From positions 928,169 to 992,168 of the forward strand of contig NZ_KB891575.1 of NCBI RefSeq assembly GCF_000373485.1: DNA of 64,000 nucleotides, given 5' to 3'. Positions 60,103 to 64,000 of the stretch are shown here, one piece after another. How positions within the stretch are numbered: position 1 is the stretch's first letter; each line of letters begins with the position of its first letter. The translations under genes and the position numbers were made by a program. The DNA comes from Dasania marina DSM 21967 (GTDB lineage: Bacteria > Pseudomonadota > Gammaproteobacteria > Pseudomonadales > Dasaniaceae). The notes beneath the pieces were generated by a model that had not been told where the DNA came from, ran no database searches, and was given only the letters and a program-made list of their open reading frames with translations.

Positions 60103-60762
60103 ATGTCTGAGCAAGCGACACCGCATTTTGATGATTTTGCCACGGTATTTTGGCGTTTAGGGTCTATGCTGCCCCCCAGCCAGTTGCAGGGTTATGTTAT
60201 GGGCCAGCTGGCGGTGGGTGCCGAGCTAACCGAGCAACAATGGTTGCAGCAGGCTTGGCAATTGATTGATAGTGTGGAGCCCGGTAGTAACGAGGATAAT
60301 CAGCTGTTGGCTGAGCTATTAGCCACTACCCAGGCCAACTTTGCCGAAGGTAGTTTAAATGCCCAATTATTACTGCCCGATGATGATATAGAGCTCAGCC
60401 AACGGGTGGAGTGCTTAGGGTTCTGGTGTCAGGGTTTTTTGACCGGTTTTGCTCTGGCGGGCAAGCAAAAAAAACAGGCTGCGGGTCAGCAGGCCTACTC
60501 TAGTGATGTTTCCGAGGCGCTTAGCGATATGGCGGCTATTGCCCAAGTGAGCCTAAGTGCGGACGACAGCAGCGAGCAAAGTGAGGCGGATTTTTTTGAC
60601 GTGATAGAGTATGTACGTTTAGCGGCTATGAATATTTACTTTGAATGCTTGCCCAAGCAAGAGTCAGCTGTTGCCAGCGCTGAGGCTGGCGATGATGACG
60701 CCGCAGTGCCTAGTACTGCGCAGTTATTTGCTAAAAAATCGACCAAGAAACAACTGCATTAA
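60103..60762 (+). CDS. ygfB: YgfB/YecA (UPF0149) family protein
   Basis: 219 residues from the ATG at 60103; an upstream in-frame start at 60007 would give a non-homologous tail. The all-helical YgfB domain shows GSMLPPSQLQGYVMGQLAVG near the start and ECLGFWCQGFLTGFALAGKQ in the middle. In P. aeruginosa YgfB regulates ampDh3 expression and beta-lactam resistance. It opens the ygfB-pepP-ubiH-ubiI operon, divergent from zapA. Confidence 0.93.
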   Translation: MSEQATPHFDDFATVFWRLGSMLPPSQLQGYVMGQLAVGAELTEQQWLQQAWQLIDSVEPGSNEDNQLLAELLATTQANFAEGSLNAQLLLPDDDIELSQRVECLGFWCQGFLTGFALAGKQKKQAAGQQAYSSDVSEALSDMAAIAQVSLSADDSSEQSEADFFDVIEYVRLAAMNIYFECLPKQESAVASAEAGDDDAAVPSTAQLFAKKSTKKQLH

Positions 60763-60780
60763 ACCAACGAAGTGGTAGTG

Positions 60781-62103
60781 ATGACAAGAATATCAAAACA
60801 GGAATTTGCTAGACGTCGTAAAAACTTAATGGCGCAAATGGAGCCCGATAGCATAGCGATAGTGCCCGCTGCCAAAGAGGTGATACGCAATCGCGACTGT
60901 GAATACCCTTTTCGCCAAGACAGTGATTTTTATTATTTAACCGGTTTTGCCGAGCCCGATGCGGTGTTGTTGCTAATACCTGGCCGCGAGTACGGTGAGA
61001 CTATCGTATTTTGCCGCGAACGCGATCCCAAAATGGAGTTGTGGCATGGTTATAGGTCTGGCCCCGAGGGCGTCTGTGCTGAATATGGTGCCGATGATGC
61101 TTTTCCCATTAGTGATATAGACGATATTTTGCCGGGCTTGCTGGAAGGTCGTGAGCGCGTGTATTACTCCATGGGTCGCAACCAAGACTTTGATAGAAAG
61201 GTAATGGGCTGGGTTAATATCATACGATCAAAAGTGCGTTCTGGCGCACACCCGCCGGGTGAGTTTTTAGATTTGGATCACCTGCTACACGATTTACGTT
61301 TATACAAAAGCGCCGCCGAGATACGCATTATGCGTAAGGCTGGCGAACTATCGGCGCAAGCCCATAAACGCGCCATGCAAATCTGCAAGCCGGGCATAAT
61401 GGAGTATCAGTTAGAGTCAGAGATACTGCATGAGTTTTCCCGCAACGGCGCCCGCTTTCCTGCTTACTCCACCATAGTGGGTGCCGGTAAAAATGGCTGT
61501 GTGCTGCATTACATAGACAACAACTGCAAAATCAAAGACGGTGATTTAATTTTAATTGATGCCGGTTGCGAGTTAGAGCATTACGCCGCCGATATCACCC
61601 GCACCTTTCCCGCCAATGGCAAATTTAGCAAAGAGCAAAAAGCACTGTATAACATCGTGCTAGAGGCGCAAGAGCAAGCTATAGCCACCATTAAACCGGG
61701 TAATCACTGGAACCAGTCTCATGATATTACCGTGCAGGTGATTACCAAGGGCCTGCTGGCGCTGGGCCTGCTTAAAGGTGAGCTGGATACGCTGATAGAA
61801 GAGGGCGCCTATAAAGATTTTTATATGCACCGTGCCGGCCACTGGTTGGGTATGGATGTGCATGATGTAGGCGATTATAAAGTGGCCGACGAGTGGCGAG
61901 TGCTAGAAGAAGGCATGGCCATGACGGTAGAGCCCGGCATTTATGTGGCCCCAAATAATATGCAGGTGGCTAAAAAATGGCGCGGCATAGGCATACGTAT
62001 AGAAGACGATATCGTTGTCACCAAGGGTGGCTGCGAAAATCTTACCGCAGCGGTACCTAAAACCGTCGCCGACATAGAGGCACTCATGGCCGAGGCGGGT
62101 TAA
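60781..62103 (+). CDS. pepP: Xaa-Pro aminopeptidase P
   Basis: 440 residues from the ATG at 60781; GTG at 60772 is also in frame. The N-terminal domain includes FRQDSDFYYLTGFAEPDAVL. The C-terminal pita-bread domain carries the two-metal site: LIDAGCELEHYAADITRTFP (two Asp), HRAGHWLGMDVHDVG (His), TVEPGIY and IRIEDDIVVT (two Glu). It cleaves N-terminal residues before proline. It overlaps ubiH by one base (TAATG). Confidence 0.96.
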   Translation: MTRISKQEFARRRKNLMAQMEPDSIAIVPAAKEVIRNRDCEYPFRQDSDFYYLTGFAEPDAVLLLIPGREYGETIVFCRERDPKMELWHGYRSGPEGVCAEYGADDAFPISDIDDILPGLLEGRERVYYSMGRNQDFDRKVMGWVNIIRSKVRSGAHPPGEFLDLDHLLHDLRLYKSAAEIRIMRKAGELSAQAHKRAMQICKPGIMEYQLESEILHEFSRNGARFPAYSTIVGAGKNGCVLHYIDNNCKIKDGDLILIDAGCELEHYAADITRTFPANGKFSKEQKALYNIVLEAQEQAIATIKPGNHWNQSHDITVQVITKGLLALGLLKGELDTLIEEGAYKDFYMHRAGHWLGMDVHDVGDYKVADEWRVLEEGMAMTVEPGIYVAPNNMQVAKKWRGIGIRIEDDIVVTKGGCENLTAAVPKTVADIEALMAEAG

Positions 62104-63398
62104 TGACAGGTGCTTGTGACTACGATGTAGTTATCGCTGGCGGCGGTATGGTGGGCAGCAGCTTGGCGCTGCTATTGCAGCGGCTAGTCAGCCCCGACGG
62201 CCAGACACTAAACGTGTTAGTGGTAGAAAGTGTTGCCCAGCCCTCAGCCACTATACAAAGCACCAGCCCTAGTTTTGATGGCCGCTCTACGGCGCTGTCT
62301 TACGGCAGCCGGGTGATCTATGAACAGCTGGGTTTGTGGTCGCGGTTAAGCGAGCACGCTACCGCCATCGAACATATACACGTTTCTGAGCGCGGCGCGT
62401 TTGCCTCGGCGTTATTACATGCTGAAGAAATGCACTGGCCCGCCTTGGGTTATGTGTTAGAGAACAGTGGCCTAGGTGAGGTGTTACTCAGCGCCTTAGC
62501 TAACAGTGCAGTAGAATTGGCTTGCCCAGCGACCATCACGCAAGCGCAACCGCAACAGGGCGGCATGCTGCTTACCCTGCAGGAAGATGAAAACCAGCGC
62601 CAAATTCGCACCCAGCTTTTAGTGGTAGCCGATGGTGCCGGCTCACAACTGCGTCAGCACTTGGGCATACAACACCGCAGCCACAATTATCAACAGTCGG
62701 CGGTAGTCGCTAACGTTAGCTTTGAAAAAGCCCACCAACATATCGCCTATGAACGTTTCACCGAGCAAGGTCCTATGGCCTTATTGCCCTTAGCCGATCA
62801 GCAGCGCGCAGCCTTGGTGTGGACCCAAACTGCCGAGCAGGCACAGCATTTATGTAGCTGTGAGCAGCCTGATTTTCTAAACCGTTTACAACAGCGTTTT
62901 GGTCACCGCTTGGGCCAGTTCACCGCCGTGGGTGAGCGACTGCAATATCCCTTACAGTTGATAACCAGCGAAGAGCAATTGCGCTCCCATGTGGTGGTGA
63001 TGGGTAACGCTGCTCATGCCCTGCACCCAGTCGCCGGGCAGGGTTTTAATTTAGCGCTGCGCGACTGTGCACGTTTAAGCGAGATAGTGTTAAGCGCAAA
63101 AGCGCAGCACCAAAACATAGGTGAACTCTCGATATTAAAACCTTATCAACAAGCACAGCAATTTGATCAGCAAAAAACCATCTTGTTTTCCGATCAAGTA
63201 GGCGCAATGTTTGCCCATGTCGCTAAGCCCTTAAGCCTGTTGCGCAATATAGGGTTAAGCGCTGTTGATATGCTGCCCAGTTTAAAGCACAGCTTTGTGC
63301 GCCATGCCGCCGGCCAACATTATGGCGCGGCCTTGGGTTTGTTGACTCACAATGATCAGCTTACTGGTGATCAGGCTATTGAGGTGGAGCATGGATAA
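62103..63398 (+). CDS. ubiH: 2-octaprenyl-6-methoxyphenol hydroxylase (ubiquinone biosynthesis)
   Basis: 431 residues, class A flavin hydroxylase. FAD motif VVIAGGGMVGSSLALLLQ, then GRSTALSYGSRVIYEQLGLW, VVADGAGSQLR (DG motif) and GNAAHALHPVAGQGFNLALRD (GD-type motif, here GN at the pyrophosphate-binding site, as in UbiH-like enzymes). It hydroxylates the ubiquinone ring at C1. In the pepP-ubiH-ubiI order of Pseudomonas. ATG overlaps the pepP stop by one base. Confidence 0.93.
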   Translation: MTGACDYDVVIAGGGMVGSSLALLLQRLVSPDGQTLNVLVVESVAQPSATIQSTSPSFDGRSTALSYGSRVIYEQLGLWSRLSEHATAIEHIHVSERGAFASALLHAEEMHWPALGYVLENSGLGEVLLSALANSAVELACPATITQAQPQQGGMLLTLQEDENQRQIRTQLLVVADGAGSQLRQHLGIQHRSHNYQQSAVVANVSFEKAHQHIAYERFTEQGPMALLPLADQQRAALVWTQTAEQAQHLCSCEQPDFLNRLQQRFGHRLGQFTAVGERLQYPLQLITSEEQLRSHVVVMGNAAHALHPVAGQGFNLALRDCARLSEIVLSAKAQHQNIGELSILKPYQQAQQFDQQKTILFSDQVGAMFAHVAKPLSLLRNIGLSAVDMLPSLKHSFVRHAAGQHYGAALGLLTHNDQLTGDQAIEVEHG

Positions 63399-64000
63399 TA
63401 CCCAGGCACAGGTTTTTGATGTGGTTATTGTTGGTGCCGGTTTGGCCGGAACCGCCTTGGCCTGCGTCTTAGCGCAGGGCGACCCGCAGCTGCGCATAGC
63501 CATGGTGGAAGCACAAACGCTATCCAGCGAGGCGCCCAGTTTAGACAATTCGGTGCAGGGCTTTGATGCCAGGGTCAGCGCATTAACCTTAGCTTCGCAA
63601 CAGTTGCTGGCGGACATAGGGCTGTGGCCCGAGATAGTTAGCCAGCGCGCAGCCGCCTACCAACATATGCGGGTATGGGATGCTGACGGTACCGGTGTGG
63701 TGGACTTTGCCGCCGCCGAGGTCAACCAAGCTTGCCTAGGTTATATTGTTGAAAATCGCATCACCCTAGCGGCTTTATTAAACCGGCTACAGAGCTTGGC
63801 CAATGTGTGTTTTTTTAATCCTGCGAAAGTGGCAGGCTTGAGTGAAAATAACGCAAACAAAACGCCATCACCGCGCTGCTTAGACTTGGCTGATGGTCAG
63901 CAATTAACTGCTCCTTTGATAGTTGCGGCCGATGGCGCCAACTCGTTGCTACGTCAACAAGCCGGTTTTGCCACTAGGGAGTGGGATTACCATCACCACG
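63391..64000 (+). CDS. ubiI: UbiI/VisC-type FAD hydroxylase, N-terminal part (runs off window)
   Basis: The frame is open from ATG 63391 to the right edge, about 203 codons. FAD motif VVIVGAGLAGTALACVLAQG, then DARVSALTLASQQLLADIGL, NRITLAALLNRLQ and the DG motif AADGANSLLRQQAG. It overlaps the end of ubiH by 8 bp. By position and motifs it should be the C5 hydroxylase of ubiquinone synthesis (UbiI) or the closely related UbiL/VisC form. The C-terminal half is outside the window. Confidence 0.85.
   Translation, partial: MDNTQAQVFDVVIVGAGLAGTALACVLAQGDPQLRIAMVEAQTLSSEAPSLDNSVQGFDARVSALTLASQQLLADIGLWPEIVSQRAAAYQHMRVWDADGTGVVDFAAAEVNQACLGYIVENRITLAALLNRLQSLANVCFFNPAKVAGLSENNANKTPSPRCLDLADGQQLTAPLIVAADGANSLLRQQAGFATREWDYHHH

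Overview
The window looks like chromosome of a free-living, probably aquatic gammaproteobacterium related to Pseudomonas and the Cellvibrionales group. The main evidence is gene order. gshB, a tonB-like gene, algH and ruvX run opposite pilG-pilH-pilI-pilJ-pilK-chpA-chpB-chpC. tkt-epd-pgk-fba form a run, rpiA and ilvA are divergent, and TIGR02449-zapA-6S RNA-fau lies opposite ygfB-pepP-ubiH-ubiI. All of these blocks are laid out much as in Pseudomonas. No species name can be given from sequence alone. No plasmid, phage, insertion sequence, CRISPR array or tRNA was seen.

Region by region. 1-3.5 kb: an AT-rich, tightly overlapping surface-glycan cassette (glycosyltransferase end, GNAT acetyltransferase, sulfotransferase-like protein, DegT/PglE-type aminotransferase, PglC-type initiating sugar transferase). 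It is followed by a 570-bp gene-poor stretch, a WbpM/PglF-type dehydratase and the heptose enzyme hldE. 7.7-9.4 kb: two convergent outer-membrane-type proteins, one extremely methionine-rich. 9.6-12.5 kb: the gshB operon. 12.8-24.7 kb: a complete Pil-Chp chemosensory cluster for type IV pili, ending in a strong terminator. 25.2-26.5 kb: a PuuB-like oxidase behind two TGAATG palindromes. 26.6-32.0 kb: a methionine/SAM-cycle operon headed by an ArsR-methyltransferase fusion (SahR-like) with a clear inverted-repeat operator, followed by metK, ahcY, metF and rsmE. 32.2-37.8 kb: tkt, epd, pgk and fba, with a nested inverted repeat (BIME-like) before fba.

37.8-53.5 kb is a mixed accessory-metabolism region. 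It has two multidomain cyclic-di-GMP proteins, hydrolases, a GlcD-like flavoprotein, VOC and DOPA-dioxygenase-like small proteins, a CNNM-type membrane protein, an FMN reductase, a Bcr/CflA exporter, a DmeF-like metal exporter, an OsmC protein, and a Tat-exported spermidine-dehydrogenase-like enzyme with a secreted cupin. 53.7-64 kb: a chemoreceptor, rpiA/ilvA, a 30-codon membrane ORF, fau, 6S RNA, zapA, and the ygfB-pepP-ubiH-ubiI operon running off the right edge.

Most of the window is core genome. The least explained parts are the acquired-looking glycan cassette, three kinds of intergenic repeat (CTAG heptads, a BIME-like element, TGAATG palindromes), the small ORF at 58.3 kb, and the SahR-like control region, whose predicted promoter would give an almost leaderless mRNA. 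Nothing in the window looks like a wholly new multi-gene system.
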